The position numbers were made by a program, and so were the translations under genes. DNA of 64,000 nt from Sphingobium sp. Z007 (GTDB lineage: Bacteria > Pseudomonadota > Alphaproteobacteria > Sphingomonadales > Sphingomonadaceae): NCBI RefSeq assembly GCF_900013425.1, contig NZ_FBXK01000005.1, forward strand, positions 992,001 through 1,056,000, read 5' to 3'. Below the pieces are notes generated by a model, which searched no databases, was not told the DNA's origin, and saw only the letters and a list, made by a program, of their open reading frames with translations. Shown here piece by piece: positions 51,208 through 61,210 of this stretch (its first letter is position 1; each line of letters begins with the position of its first letter).

Positions 51208-53012
51208 GCCGCCGCGGACGCGCCATCCCGCACGGTCGCCACGAGGATGCGGTCCCGGCCTTCAGACTTGGCGCGTAGCAGCGCGGCGTCGGCGGTCTGG
51301 AGCAGCCGGTCGGGCCGGCCATGATCGGGGAAGGCGGACAGGCCGAAGGAGGCCGTGATCGGACCCAGTTCCTTGCCATTATGCCCCAGGCGCAAATCCT
51401 GAATGCGCCGCTGGATCTGCATCGCTCGGCCAAGCGCCTGATCGAGGTTGAAGCCCGGCATCAGAATGACGAACTCCTCGCCGCCCAGACGGAAGGCGTG
51501 GCCATGTTCGCGTAGCGAATCGCCCAGCACATTGCCCACGGCGCGCAGCACGGCGTCGCCCGCATCATGGCCATAGCTGTCGTTGAACCGTTTGAAATGG
51601 TCGATATCGACCATCAGGCAAGCCAGCGGCGCGCCGTGGCGATCGGCGTCCTGCACCAGGGTCTGAAGCATGGCGTCGAACTGGCGCCGGTTGGGCAGGC
51701 CGGTCAGCGCATCGGCCATCGCCATTTCCCGCAGCGCGTCGCGCAGGCGCAGATTGGCGAGCGCCAGGCCGATATTTTCCGCCAGCATATCGAGATACTG
51801 GCCGGTGCGTTCCAGATGGTCGGCGCTGCTGTTCGTCGGCTCCTCATAATAGAGCATGCCGATGCTTTCGCCCTGCGCGGCGAGCGGGATGCAGATGGTG
51901 CTGACGCTTTCCACCACGCCCAGATGTTCACACGGTATGTCGACCATCTCGCCGATCGGCCGGTGGGTCTGGCCGCGCCGCAGCGCCCAGCAGGCCGAGG
52001 GCGGAAATTCGCCGCGCGAATAAGCGGGGGAGAGCCAGTCGCACGCCTGGGCCATGGCGTTGCGGCGATTGTCGTGGATATAGAGCCGGCCCGGAAAGTC
52101 AGGCGCGATTTCCGGGGCGAAGCGGCGCACGACATCGACCAGGTCGCTGACATTGTCGCAGCCCTGGAGCCGTTGCGTCAGGCGCGAGATCAGGTCGCGC
52201 ATCATGCGGTCGGCGTCGCGCTCCTTCTCCAGCCGTTGCCGTTCCAGCCCGTTTTCGCGAAAGATGCGGATCGCCTGCGCCATGTCGCCGATTTCATCGA
52301 CATGGGCGGTATCGGGCGGAATGGCGTCATAATCCTGCGCGGCCAGGCGGGTGACGACATCGCTCAGGCGCACGACCGGCCGCAGGATGCGCTGTTTCAG
52401 GATGAAATAGAGAACACACAGGAACAACAGCGCCGTCATGCCCAGCATGATTTCGGACATGGTGCGCCATTGCCGGGCGGTGTCGGTGGCGCGGGTCACG
52501 GCATGATCGGTGCGCTGGTCGAGCATATATTGGAATTTGCCGACCTGTGCAGCAACCCGGTCCAGTTCCCGGCCATATTCGTCGCCGAACAATATGGTGC
52601 GGGCGGTCCTGCCATCGTTCGCCTCAGCGGCCCGGATGGCTGTTTCCTGCTCTTCGGTCAGCGCGTCCGCCCAGTGCATGGCCTGGCGCAAGGCGGTCAG
52701 TTCGGCTTCGCTGGCGCCGACATCGCGTAGATGGGCGATGCGCTGTTCGACCGAACGCAGCGCCTCCTTTTCGCGACGATAGGCGATCAGATGGCTGGGA
52801 TCGCCGCTGATGACGAAGCCACGGGCCTGTTCGGTCAGGCGATAAACATCCTCCTCCAAGGTGGCGGTCGCCTGGTCGAAGGTCGCGCGCTGCGCGACCG
52901 CGGCGCGCTCGCGTTCCTCGGCGCTGGACGCCATCAGCATGGTGGCGCCGGAACAAAGGGTGAGAGCGACGGTGGCCCCATAGGCCCAGTTGGTGATCGT
53001 GGAGAGACGCAT
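51204..53012 (-). CDS. Membrane diguanylate cyclase (HAMP-GAF-GGDEF)
   Basis: 602 aa. One N-terminal transmembrane helix (about 8-30), a periplasmic helical sensor of CHASE3 type (about 31-180), a second helix around [18 protein letters not shown], a HAMP region ([28 protein letters not shown]), a GAF-like domain (about 270-430) and a C-terminal GGDEF domain ([28 protein letters not shown]). The active site is intact, so it should make c-di-GMP. The upstream I-site RxxD appears as REHG, so product inhibition may be lost. It stands alone on the minus strand, divergent from dnaE. Confidence 0.93.
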   Translation of the reverse strand: MRLSTITNWAYGATVALTLCSGATMLMASSAEERERAAVAQRATFDQATATLEEDVYRLTEQARGFVISGDPSHLIAYRREKEALRSVEQRIAHLRDVGASEAELTALRQAMHWADALTEEQETAIRAAEANDGRTARTILFGDEYGRELDRVAAQVGKFQYMLDQRTDHAVTRATDTARQWRTMSEIMLGMTALLFLCVLYFILKQRILRPVVRLSDVVTRLAAQDYDAIPPDTAHVDEIGDMAQAIRIFRENGLERQRLEKERDADRMMRDLISRLTQRLQGCDNVSDLVDVVRRFAPEIAPDFPGRLYIHDNRRNAMAQACDWLSPAYSRGEFPPSACWALRRGQTHRPIGEMVDIPCEHLGVVESVSTICIPLAAQGESIGMLYYEEPTNSSADHLERTGQYLDMLAENIGLALANLRLRDALREMAMADALTGLPNRRQFDAMLQTLVQDADRHGAPLACLMVDIDHFKRFNDSYGHDAGDAVLRAVGNVLGDSLREHGHAFRLGGEEFVILMPGFNLDQALGRAMQIQRRIQDLRLGHNGKELGPITASFGLSAFPDHGRPDRLLQTADAALLRAKSEGRDRILVATVRDGASAAA

Positions 53013-53136
53013 GATAGCAGCAGCGATAGCGGCGACAGGTTAGTAATCTGTTAAGCATTGGGTCGTTGTGGCTTACCCACAGATTTCGTCGTCGAAGGGG
53101 TGGGCCGAATCAGCCATCGGCCCTAGATTGGCCGAC

Positions 53137-56100
53137 ATGCCCCATGCTCCCTTTGTACCGCTGCGCGTCTTTTCCTCTTACACCATGCTGGAAGGAGCGA
53201 TCGATCCCAAGAAGATCGCCAAGCAGGCCAAGGCATTGGGTTTCCCAGCAGCGGCGATCACGGACCGCAACGGGCTGTATGGATCGATGGCCTTTTCCGA
53301 CGGGTGCAAGGATGAAGGCGTGCAGCCGATCATCGGCGCGATGCTGGGCGTGTTGCGGCCGGGGCGGCCCGCCAATGCGCCGATGCATGACTGGCTGGCG
53401 CTCTATGCGCAGGATGCCGCAGGATATGAGAATATCTGCGCTTTGGTATCCATGGCGCATCTCGACCGGCCCGTCGAGGAGGTGCCGCATGTAACGATAG
53501 AGGCGCTGGCGGGGCGGACCGATGGCGTCATCGCCCTGACGGCGGGGGGCGAGGGCGCTTTGGCGCGGCTGTTCGCGGAGGACCAGCCTGACGCGGCGAT
53601 GGCCTATGTCGAGCGGCTGGAGGCGCTGTTTCCCGATCGGCTGTATGTCGAAATTTGCCGCCGGCTCGACCCGGTGGAGGGCAAGGCGGAGCCGTATCTG
53701 CTCGACCTGGCCTATGATCGCAACCTGCCGCTGGTGGCGACCAATCCCACCTGTTTTACCGAGCCGCATTTCCACGAGGCGCATGACGTCATGCTGTGCA
53801 TCGCCGACAGCGCCTATGTCGATATGCCTGACCGCCGCACCAGTTCGCCCGACGCCTGGATGAAGCCGGCAGGCGAGATGAAGCGCCTGTTCGAGGATCT
53901 GCCCGAAGCGCTGGCCAATACGCTGGTGGTCGCGCAGCGCTGCGCGGTGGCCGCGCCCAAGCGCAAGCCGATCCTGCCCAGCCTGGCCGGCGATATCGAG
54001 GGCGAAGCGGCGATGCTGCGCGACCTGGCGAGCGCCGGACTGGACGCGCGTCTGGCAAAGCTGGGCATCATCGCGGATGAGGCGCGCCGACCCTATATCG
54101 AGCGCCTCAAGTTCGAGACGGACATCATCATCCAGATGGGTTTTCCGGGCTATTTCCTGATCGTCGCCGACTTCATCAAATGGGCGAAGGATCATGATAT
54201 TCCGGTGGGGCCGGGTCGTGGTTCCGGTGCGGGGTCGGTCGTCGCCTGGGCGCTGCTGATTACCGATCTCGATCCGTTGCAACTGGGGCTGCTGTTCGAA
54301 CGCTTCCTGAACCCGGAACGCGTGTCGATGCCTGACTTCGACATCGATTTCTGCGAAACCCGGCGCGGCGAGGTGATCCGTTATGTCCAGCAGAAATATG
54401 GTGCGGACCATGTGGCGCAGATCATTACCTTCGGTAAGCTGAAGGCGCGCGCGGTGTTGAAGGACACCGGGCGCGTGCTCCAGATGAGCTATGGCCAGGT
54501 GGACCGGCTCGCCAAGCTGGTGCCCAATCATCCGACCGATCCGTGGACATTGGAGCGGTCGCTGAACGGCGTGGCCGAGTTTCGGGCGGAATATGACAAT
54601 GACAAGCAGGTCCGCCGACTGATCGACTATGCGATGAAATTGGAGGGTTTTCCGCGCCACAGTTCGACCCATGCGGCCGGCGTGGTGATCGGCGACCGGC
54701 CTTTGCAGCAGTTGGTGCCGCTCTATCGTGATCCGCGATCGGACATGCCGGTGACGCAGTTCGACATGAAATATGTCGAGGGCGCGGGGCTGGTGAAGTT
54801 CGACTTTCTGGGTCTGAAGACGCTGTCGGTGTTGCAGAAGGCGGTGCAATTGCTGGCGGCGCGGGGCGTGACGGTCGATCTCGACACGCTCGCCTGGGAC
54901 GATACGGCGGTTTACGACCTACTCCAGCGCGGCGACACGGTCGGCGTGTTCCAGCTGGAATCCGAAGGGATGCGCAAGACGCTGGCGGCGGTTAAACCGA
55001 CTAATTTCGGCGACATCATTGCGCTCGTGTCGCTCTATCGTCCTGGCCCGATGGACAATATCCCAATGTTCGGGCGGCGCAAGAACGGGCAGGAAGAGAT
55101 TGAATATCCGCACATATTGCTGAAGCCGATCCTCGAAGAAACATATGGCATCTTCGTCTATCAGGAACAGGTGATGCAGGCCGCGCAGATATTGGCCGGT
55201 TACAGCCTGGGCGACGCGGACCTGTTGCGCCGCGCGATGGGCAAGAAGGTGAAGGCGGAGATGGACGCGCAGCGGTCGCGCTTCGTTGAGGGCTGCGCCG
55301 CGAGCGACATCAAGCCGGCCAAGGCGAACGAGCTGTTCGATTTGATCGACAAGTTCGCAGGCTATGGCTTCAACAAGTCGCACGCCGCCGCTTACGCGCT
55401 GCTGGCCTATCAGACGGCGTGGCTGAAGGCGCATTATCCGGCGGAATTCTATGCCGGGTCGATGGCGTTCGATATCCACCTGACCGAGAAGCTCACCGTA
55501 TTCGTGGACGATATGCGGCGGATGGGGCTGACCTGCCTGGCACCCGATCTCAACCGCAGCCAGGCGGACTTCACGGTCGAGGCTGTGCCCTGCGAGGGCG
55601 AGGACAAGCGACTGGGCTTTGCCGTGCGCTATGCGCTGGGCGGCCTCAAGGGCGTGGGCGAGAAGGCGATGGAGCAGCTCGTCGCCGAGCGCGAGGCGGC
55701 GGGGCCGTTCAAGAGCCTGGATGATTTCGCTGACCGGATCGAGCCGCGGTTGCTCAACCGGCGGCAGTTGGAAAGCCTGGCGGCGGCGGGGGCTTTCGAC
55801 GGCATATATGCCGATCGGGCGGGGGTGCATGCGGCGGCGGAGACGATCCTTTCGGTAGCTTCGAGCAATGCGCAGGCGCGCGAGAGCGGGCAGGGTGGGC
55901 TGTTTGGCGACGTTGAAACGCCCCATGCCGATGTGCGGGTGCCCCCGCATCAGGCCTGGACGGTGGCGGACCGCATGGCGCAGGAGAAGGAGGCGTTCGG
56001 CTTCTATTTCTCGGCCCATCCGGTCGATCGATACAAGCATCTGGCCGAAGCGCGGGGCGCGCGCAGCTATGGCGCGGTGTGCCAGGCGCCGATGCCCGCG

Positions 56101-56676
56101 CCCAACGCCGATGGGCGCGCGATGACGATCATGGCGGCGATGGTCGAGGATGTGCGCTGGCGCGAAACCAAGCGCGGGGCGCGCTATGCCAATGCCACCT
56201 TCTCCGACCAGAGCGGCCAGTTTCAGGCGAGTTGCTTCGACGAGGGCGCGTGCAAGGCGATCGAGGAATTGGCCGCCGACGGCGATTGCGCGCTGCTGGT
56301 GGTGGAACTGGACCGGTTGCCGGGCGAGGAAACGCCGCGCGTGACGGTGCGGGGGGTCGAGCCGTTCCGCGCGATCGCCAGCGCGTCGAGGATGGAATTG
56401 ACGGTCGACGTGGAGACGCCGCAGGCGGTCGAGGCGCTGGCGGCGCTGCTGGCCGGGGCCAGTGGCGGGCGGAGCGAAGTGTTCCTGCGCGCGCCGGTGG
56501 GCGACGGGCAGGCGGCGCGGCTGTTCCTGGGCGACCAATATAGTCTGGGTGCGGATCAGGTGGACGCGATCTCCACGATCAAGGGGCTGTCGATCCAGCG
56601 GTTCGAGCGGATGGACGTGAAGGCGGACGGTTATAAGACGCGGACCCGGCGGACGGCGATGCGGTTGGTGGGGTGA
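53137..56676 (+). CDS. dnaE: DNA polymerase III alpha subunit
   Basis: 1179 aa from the ATG at 53137 (a GTG at 53068 would add 23 residues that look non-coding). Replicative polymerase without intrinsic proofreading. The N-terminal PHP domain includes FVPLRVFSSYTMLEGAI and NGLYGSM; the palm has VGPGRGSGAGSVVAWAL and the catalytic Asp pair in MPDFDIDFCETRR; then FNKSHAAAYALLAYQTAWLKAHYP, a helix-hairpin-helix and an OB-fold domain (MTIMAAMVEDVRWRETKRG). The length and order are those of DnaE1. It is not joined to ImuA/ImuB genes, so it is the replicative copy, not DnaE2. Confidence 0.97.
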   Translation: MPHAPFVPLRVFSSYTMLEGAIDPKKIAKQAKALGFPAAAITDRNGLYGSMAFSDGCKDEGVQPIIGAMLGVLRPGRPANAPMHDWLALYAQDAAGYENICALVSMAHLDRPVEEVPHVTIEALAGRTDGVIALTAGGEGALARLFAEDQPDAAMAYVERLEALFPDRLYVEICRRLDPVEGKAEPYLLDLAYDRNLPLVATNPTCFTEPHFHEAHDVMLCIADSAYVDMPDRRTSSPDAWMKPAGEMKRLFEDLPEALANTLVVAQRCAVAAPKRKPILPSLAGDIEGEAAMLRDLASAGLDARLAKLGIIADEARRPYIERLKFETDIIIQMGFPGYFLIVADFIKWAKDHDIPVGPGRGSGAGSVVAWALLITDLDPLQLGLLFERFLNPERVSMPDFDIDFCETRRGEVIRYVQQKYGADHVAQIITFGKLKARAVLKDTGRVLQMSYGQVDRLAKLVPNHPTDPWTLERSLNGVAEFRAEYDNDKQVRRLIDYAMKLEGFPRHSSTHAAGVVIGDRPLQQLVPLYRDPRSDMPVTQFDMKYVEGAGLVKFDFLGLKTLSVLQKAVQLLAARGVTVDLDTLAWDDTAVYDLLQRGDTVGVFQLESEGMRKTLAAVKPTNFGDIIALVSLYRPGPMDNIPMFGRRKNGQEEIEYPHILLKPILEETYGIFVYQEQVMQAAQILAGYSLGDADLLRRAMGKKVKAEMDAQRSRFVEGCAASDIKPAKANELFDLIDKFAGYGFNKSHAAAYALLAYQTAWLKAHYPAEFYAGSMAFDIHLTEKLTVFVDDMRRMGLTCLAPDLNRSQADFTVEAVPCEGEDKRLGFAVRYALGGLKGVGEKAMEQLVAEREAAGPFKSLDDFADRIEPRLLNRRQLESLAAAGAFDGIYADRAGVHAAAETILSVASSNAQARESGQGGLFGDVETPHADVRVPPHQAWTVADRMAQEKEAFGFYFSAHPVDRYKHLAEARGARSYGAVCQAPMPAPNADGRAMTIMAAMVEDVRWRETKRGARYANATFSDQSGQFQASCFDEGACKAIEELAADGDCALLVVELDRLPGEETPRVTVRGVEPFRAIASASRMELTVDVETPQAVEALAALLAGASGGRSEVFLRAPVGDGQAARLFLGDQYSLGADQVDAISTIKGLSIQRFERMDVKADGYKTRTRRTAMRLVG

Positions 56677-56731
56677 TATTTTTCGATGGCGGGTGGCGGG
56701 CAGGCCTACGGAAGGCGAAAGCCCGATGACC

Positions 56732-56840
56732 GTCACCCCAGCGAAGGCTGGGGTCTCAGGCGATGGCGCGATAGGTTTGGGAAGTGTAGGTTCAACGGTC
56801 GCGTGCCTCAGCACGAGACCCCAGCCTTCGCTGGGATGAC
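56732..56840. repeat. REP-like palindromic repeat, family B copy 4
   Basis: GTCACCCCAGCGAAGGCTGG at 56732 is inverted to CCCCAGCCTTCGCTGGGATGAC at its right end (to 56840). It lies between the convergent dnaE and radical SAM genes and may terminate both. Confidence 0.87.
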
Positions 56841-56854
56841 GAAAAGAACGAGCC

Positions 56855-57922
56855 CTAAAACAACCGCATCTGCGCGCCTTCCGGCGGGTGGAAGAGGTCG
56901 GTGCGCAGCGTCAGCCGTTCCGCGCCAAGGCCTGCGCGCTTGCGGGCCTTGGTGAAGCGGGTGCGGAGGAGGTCGGCCCAGACGCCCTGGCCGCGCATGC
57001 GGGTGCCGAAACTAGGGTCGTTGTCGCGGCCGCCGCGCAGGTCGTTGATGATTTCCATCACCTTGGCTGCGCGGTCGGGATAGTGGGTGTCGAGCCAGGC
57101 GCGGAACAGCGGGGCGACCTCGTGCGGCAGGCGGACGGGGATGTAGCTCACCTCTCTTGCGCCCGCCTCCGCCACGCGGGCGACCAAGGCTTCTATCTCA
57201 TGGTCGGTGATGGCCGGGATGACCGGCGAGATGCTGGCGGTCACGGGGATGCCGGCCGCCGATAGCTGGCGGATCGCGTCGATCCGGCGCAGCGGATGGG
57301 GCGCGCGGGGTTCCAGGGTGCGGGCGACCGCGGGATCGAGGCTGGTGACGGAAACCATCACCGCCACAAGGCCGTCGCGGGCCAGATCGGCGAGCAGGTC
57401 GATGTCGCGCAAGATGCGGTCGGACTTGGTGGTGATGAAGGTGGGGTGGCCGGTTTCGACCAGCAATTCCAATATGTCCCGCGTGATCCGCCAGTCCTTT
57501 TCGATCGGCTGATAGGGGTCGGTATTGGTGCCCATGGCGATCGGCGCGACGACATAGCTACGCTTCGACAGTTCGGCGCGAAGCAGCTTTGCAGCATCGG
57601 GCTTGGCGAAGAGTTTGGTTTCGAAATCGAGGCCGGGCGACAGGTCGTGATAGGCGTGGGACGGCCGGGCGAAGCAGTAGATGCAGCCATGCTCGCAGCC
57701 GCGATAGGCGTTGATCGATTGGGAAAAGCCGATGTCCGGGCTGGCGTTGCGGGTCAGGATGGTGCGGGGATGTTCGATAGTCACCTGGGTGCGGCGGCGC
57801 GGGATTGGGCCGTCCAGATGTTCGATCGCGTCGAGCCAGTCGCCGTCAGCTTCCCGCTGGGGCAGGTTGAAGCGGTGGCTGTCGCCGTTCAGCGTTGCGC
57901 CTCTGCCCTTTTCGATCGCCAT
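56855..57922 (-). CDS. PA0069 family radical SAM protein
   Basis: 355 aa from the ATG at 57922, which matches the usual family start (MAIEKGRGATLNGDSHRF); an ATG at 57937 would add five residues. Fe-S/SAM enzyme with the CxxxCxxC cluster motif in YRGCEHGCIYCFARPSHAY and family pieces DFETKLFAKPDA and MGTNTDPYQPIE. Related to the spore photoproduct lyase-like SplB group; substrate unknown. A 20-bp palindrome at 57999-58018 lies about 75 bp upstream of the start, possibly an operator for it. Confidence 0.93.
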   Translation of the reverse strand: MAIEKGRGATLNGDSHRFNLPQREADGDWLDAIEHLDGPIPRRRTQVTIEHPRTILTRNASPDIGFSQSINAYRGCEHGCIYCFARPSHAYHDLSPGLDFETKLFAKPDAAKLLRAELSKRSYVVAPIAMGTNTDPYQPIEKDWRITRDILELLVETGHPTFITTKSDRILRDIDLLADLARDGLVAVMVSVTSLDPAVARTLEPRAPHPLRRIDAIRQLSAAGIPVTASISPVIPAITDHEIEALVARVAEAGAREVSYIPVRLPHEVAPLFRAWLDTHYPDRAAKVMEIINDLRGGRDNDPSFGTRMRGQGVWADLLRTRFTKARKRAGLGAERLTLRTDLFHPPEGAQMRLF

Positions 57923-57998
57923 GAAGCGATAGAACATATGCGGAACGGGCTGTCAAATGATACAGCGAGTGCGACAGTTGAATCGCCTATACGAATTT

Positions 57999-58018
57999 AA
58001 TTAGTTGGCTAACTAATT
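57999..58018. promoter_or_regulatory. Perfect palindrome, candidate MarR-type operator
   Basis: AATTAGTT-GGCT-AACTAATT, an A+T-rich perfect inverted repeat in otherwise GC-rich DNA. It looks like operators of MarR-family and similar repressors (TTAG-n-CTAA half-sites). The adjacent gene that it could control is the radical SAM gene on the minus strand; no regulator gene is in the window nearby. Confidence 0.5.
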
Positions 58019-58033
58019 GCCGTTGACTTGACT

Positions 58034-58561
58034 TTATCGTTCCGTCAGGCGCGGCATGAGTTCGACGAAGTTGCAGGGGCGGAAGCGGCTGTCGAGTTGA
58101 GTGACCAGGATGCCGTCCCAGGCGTCCTTCACCGCGCCGGTCGAGCCGGGCAGCGCAAAGATATAGGTGCCGCGGGCGACGCAGGCGGTGGCGCGGGACT
58201 GGATGGTGGAGGTGCCGATGCTTTGATAGCTGAGCCAGCGGAACAGCTCGCCGAAACCAGGGATTTCCTTATCCTGCACTTGGGCGAGCGCTTCGGGCGT
58301 GACGTCGCGACCGGTGACGCCGGTGCCGCCGGTGGTGAGGATGACGTCGATTTCTGGATCGTCGATCCAGGCATGGAGCCGGGCGACGATGGCGGAGCGG
58401 TCGTCGCGCTCGATATAGCGGTCGGCGAGGATATGGCCGGCGCTTTCCAACCGTTCGATCAGGGCATCGCCGGAACGGTCTTCGGCCAGCCCGCGCGTGT
58501 CGGAGACGGTGAGGACGGCGATGCGGACGGGAATGAAGGCCCGGCCCTCATCGATCGGCAT
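58034..58561 (-). CDS. moaB: Molybdenum cofactor biosynthesis protein MoaB
   Basis: 175 aa from the ATG at 58561, which overlaps the slt stop by one base (TGATG). MoaB/Mog-type MPT adenylyltransferase family fold: [11 protein letters not shown] at the start, [19 protein letters not shown] in the nucleotide-binding loop and [18 protein letters not shown]. The length is normal. Last gene of a udg-slt-moaB operon. The functional tie between these three is not obvious, though the order is common in sphingomonads as I recall. Confidence 0.94.
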   Translation of the reverse strand: MPIDEGRAFIPVRIAVLTVSDTRGLAEDRSGDALIERLESAGHILADRYIERDDRSAIVARLHAWIDDPEIDVILTTGGTGVTGRDVTPEALAQVQDKEIPGFGELFRWLSYQSIGTSTIQSRATACVARGTYIFALPGSTGAVKDAWDGILVTQLDSRFRPCNFVELMPRLTER

Positions 58562-60366
58562 CAGTCGGAACCGCCGCCCAGCGAGGCGGTGGACAGGGAG
58601 GTTGTAGATAGGGCGCGGCCGTCCGCCTTGCTGAGGCGCACCAGTTTCACGCCCTTTGCATTGGGGAAGGTCGGCCACATGCCCTGCGCCATGCCCGTCA
58701 GACACTCGGCGCTGCCCTTCGCCTGGATCTGGTACATCCAGTAATTGCGCATCACGATGTTCACATAGGCGCGGGTTTCATAATAGGGCAGCGATTCCAT
58801 GAAGAGCAGCGGATCGCCCTTGTCATGGACCTGCGTGTTCCAGCGGCTGACCGGGAGCGGGCCGGCATTGTAGGCGGCCATCACCTTGGGCAGCAGACCG
58901 CCGGTGGCGCTCATGTCGCGCAGGGTTTCCAGATAGCGCTGGCCATATTCCATGTTGGTCGATGGCACGAACAGTTGCGACGCCGAGGACAGGCCCATGT
59001 CGCCGCCGGTGCCGGGCATGACCTGCATCAGGCCGCGCGCGCCCGCGCTGCTGACGACATCGGAGCGGAAGCCGGATTCCTGGAGCGTGTGGGCGAAGAT
59101 CAGTGCCGGGTCGACGCGCCAGCCGCCGTCGGGCCGCCAGTTCGGCGCCGGGAAGCGGGCGAAGCTGGCGGGTTGCTTGCCGGCCGGGCCGTTATGGGCA
59201 AGCCACAATTGCGTTGCGGGCAGGCTGAGCGCGCCAGCGAGGCGGAGGATCGCGTCATATTGGGCGGGGCCGCCGATCTTCGCCTGATAGCGGAGCGCTT
59301 CGTCGGCGCGGCTGTTGTCGCCGATCGCCGAGAGGGCAATGGCGGCACGGACATTGGGGCTGTCCTTCAACACGCGCCAGTCCATGTCGCTGAAACGGCT
59401 GACCAGGGCCGCGACCTGCATCGGCATGCCCAGCGATTCGCGGGCGAGCAGGCCGTAAAAGGTTTCGTCCGAGCGAGCGGCCTGCTTCAGATAGGCGGCG
59501 ACCTTTTCCGCCTCGCCGCAGACCATATAGGCGCGTGAGGCCCAATAGGCGCCCGCCGCACGCATGTCGGCGTCACCCGCCAGCGCGGCGACATTGGCGA
59601 AGGCGGGGGCGGCGGTGCGGCAGTCGTTCTGACGCCAGGAGGCCAGGCCATTGGTCCAGTGCGCCTGCACCATCCAGTCGCCGCCGGTGCGTGTTTCGAG
59701 TGCGCGCGTGGCCATGCGGCGGGCGTTCACATCGTCATTTTCGATATAATAGGCCCAGGCGACGCGCTGGCGCACTTCGGTCAGGCCTTCCGATGTCAGG
59801 CCCGCTTCGCCGGTGGCTAGCAGGGCTTCCGCGCCAATCGGATCGTCATTCTTCACATAGGTCTGGATCTGACCCGCGAGCGCCTGCGCCAGCGCGTCGG
59901 TCTTGGTCGCGGCGACATATTGGCGGCGCGGGGCGGCGCCGAGCCAGACCATCTTCTGGATCTGCGGCAGGGTCGGCAGGATGGTCGCGCCGCGCTTTTG
60001 CGCCAGGCGGGACAGTTGGTCCGCCTTGGGCAGCCAGGCGGCCTTGTTGACCAGATCGAGCAGGTCGAACAGTTCGACCCTGGGCGATCCCTTCGCCAGA
60101 TAGATTTCGGAGAGCGCGAGCGGACGAACAGCGTCCTGCGGGTCGAGCGCGGCGATCATCGCCTTGGCATCGACCCATTGCTGCGCCTGGATCGCGGTGA
60201 AGATGGCGCGGTAGCGGGCTTTGTCGCCGTCGCTCAGTTGCAGTGGGGAGGTTTCGGTGGCGAGGGTCGGCAGGACGGGGGCGGTGTCGGCCTGGGCTGG
60301 AAGCGCGGCGGCCAGCCCCATGGCGATCAGGGCGAGACGGGATATTTGGGTCGCTGCGCGAATCAC
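58561..60366 (-). CDS. slt: Soluble lytic murein transglycosylase
   Basis: 601 aa from a GTG at 60366 that overlaps the upstream gene's stop (GTGA). It gives a neat signal peptide ([25 protein letters not shown]). A long helical superhelix domain (residues about 40-440) is followed by a goose-type lysozyme-like catalytic domain: [19 protein letters not shown] (catalytic Glu) and [16 protein letters not shown]. It cleaves peptidoglycan glycan strands with formation of anhydro-muropeptides, in the periplasm. Confidence 0.94.
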   Translation of the reverse strand: MIRAATQISRLALIAMGLAAALPAQADTAPVLPTLATETSPLQLSDGDKARYRAIFTAIQAQQWVDAKAMIAALDPQDAVRPLALSEIYLAKGSPRVELFDLLDLVNKAAWLPKADQLSRLAQKRGATILPTLPQIQKMVWLGAAPRRQYVAATKTDALAQALAGQIQTYVKNDDPIGAEALLATGEAGLTSEGLTEVRQRVAWAYYIENDDVNARRMATRALETRTGGDWMVQAHWTNGLASWRQNDCRTAAPAFANVAALAGDADMRAAGAYWASRAYMVCGEAEKVAAYLKQAARSDETFYGLLARESLGMPMQVAALVSRFSDMDWRVLKDSPNVRAAIALSAIGDNSRADEALRYQAKIGGPAQYDAILRLAGALSLPATQLWLAHNGPAGKQPASFARFPAPNWRPDGGWRVDPALIFAHTLQESGFRSDVVSSAGARGLMQVMPGTGGDMGLSSASQLFVPSTNMEYGQRYLETLRDMSATGGLLPKVMAAYNAGPLPVSRWNTQVHDKGDPLLFMESLPYYETRAYVNIVMRNYWMYQIQAKGSAECLTGMAQGMWPTFPNAKGVKLVRLSKADGRALSTTSLSTASLGGGSD

Positions 60367-61082
60367 GGACGGGTTTCCTCGATCAGGCTTTGCAGGGTGC
60401 GCCAACATTCCGCCTTGGCTGCGGGCTGGGTGAGCAGCAGCCGGGGGTGGAAGGTGGCGACGACGGGCACATTGCCGCCATCATGATTAAATTGGCGTAA
60501 ACTATTGCCCGATGATGCTCCGTCTGTCGGCATCAGCGCACGGATCGTCCGGTCGCCCAGCAGCAGCAGGCGGCGCGGTTGGGCAAGTGCGACATGGGTG
60601 CGCATACGATCGGCCGCGTGGGCGAGGTCCGACGCCTCCACCATGCCGCCGGGCGGACGGGCGGTGAAGAGCGAGGCGAGGTGGATGGCGTCGCGGTCTA
60701 AGCCGATGGCGCGGAGCATGGCGTCGAACAACAGACCGGCACGATCGGCCAGCAGGCGGCCTTCGCTCATATCAGCAGGATCGGGCAGGTCGGTCACGAC
60801 CATCAGCTCCGCCTGCGCCCTGCCTGTCGGCGCGATCTGCTCCCCCACCCAGCGGCGTTCGGGCTGGGCAGGATCATTGGCGAGCCAGGCGAGGAACGAT
60901 TCGAGGGTTCGCGGTTTCTCTGTGACAGGGACTGTGGTCGCCGCGGCCGCCGGGCGCGGGGCCACCGGGCGCAGCCAGTTGACGGGCGATTCGCCTATGG
61001 CGCTGTCCACGCCTGCAAGCTGCCACCACGCCAGATAGGCGTCGGCGTTGGCCGCATCATCCTGCAATAATCCCCGCATCAC
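60363..61082 (-). CDS. Uracil-DNA glycosylase family protein (divergent, no Fe-S cysteines)
   Basis: 239 aa. The C-terminal part resembles family 4/5-type UDG folds: RRLLLLGDRTIRALM, then VVATFHPRLLLTQP with the HP motif. However, the usual Cys ligands of the 4Fe-4S cluster are not present (one Cys in total, in ECWR), and the N-terminal active-site motif GExPG is VTDLPDPADMSEG here. It may be a degenerate paralogue or a non-repair protein. First gene of the udg-slt-moaB operon. No signal peptide is evident. Confidence 0.78.
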   Translation of the reverse strand: MMRGLLQDDAANADAYLAWWQLAGVDSAIGESPVNWLRPVAPRPAAAATTVPVTEKPRTLESFLAWLANDPAQPERRWVGEQIAPTGRAQAELMVVTDLPDPADMSEGRLLADRAGLLFDAMLRAIGLDRDAIHLASLFTARPPGGMVEASDLAHAADRMRTHVALAQPRRLLLLGDRTIRALMPTDGASSGNSLRQFNHDGGNVPVVATFHPRLLLTQPAAKAECWRTLQSLIEETRP

Positions 61083-61210
61083 GAACTGTTAGGGCCAGAG
61101 GTTGACGAGGGGGTCAAGGTGCTTCATCGCCTTGACTGGTAAACTGTTGGACTAATGCGGCGATTGGAGAGGACGGGGTGCAGCCCGCCGGTCGCCCTAT
61201 GGAGGGATGA

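Noticed and set aside
54919..56814. 631-codon frame antisense to dnaE
   Set aside because: Shadow of dnaE; no recognisable protein family.
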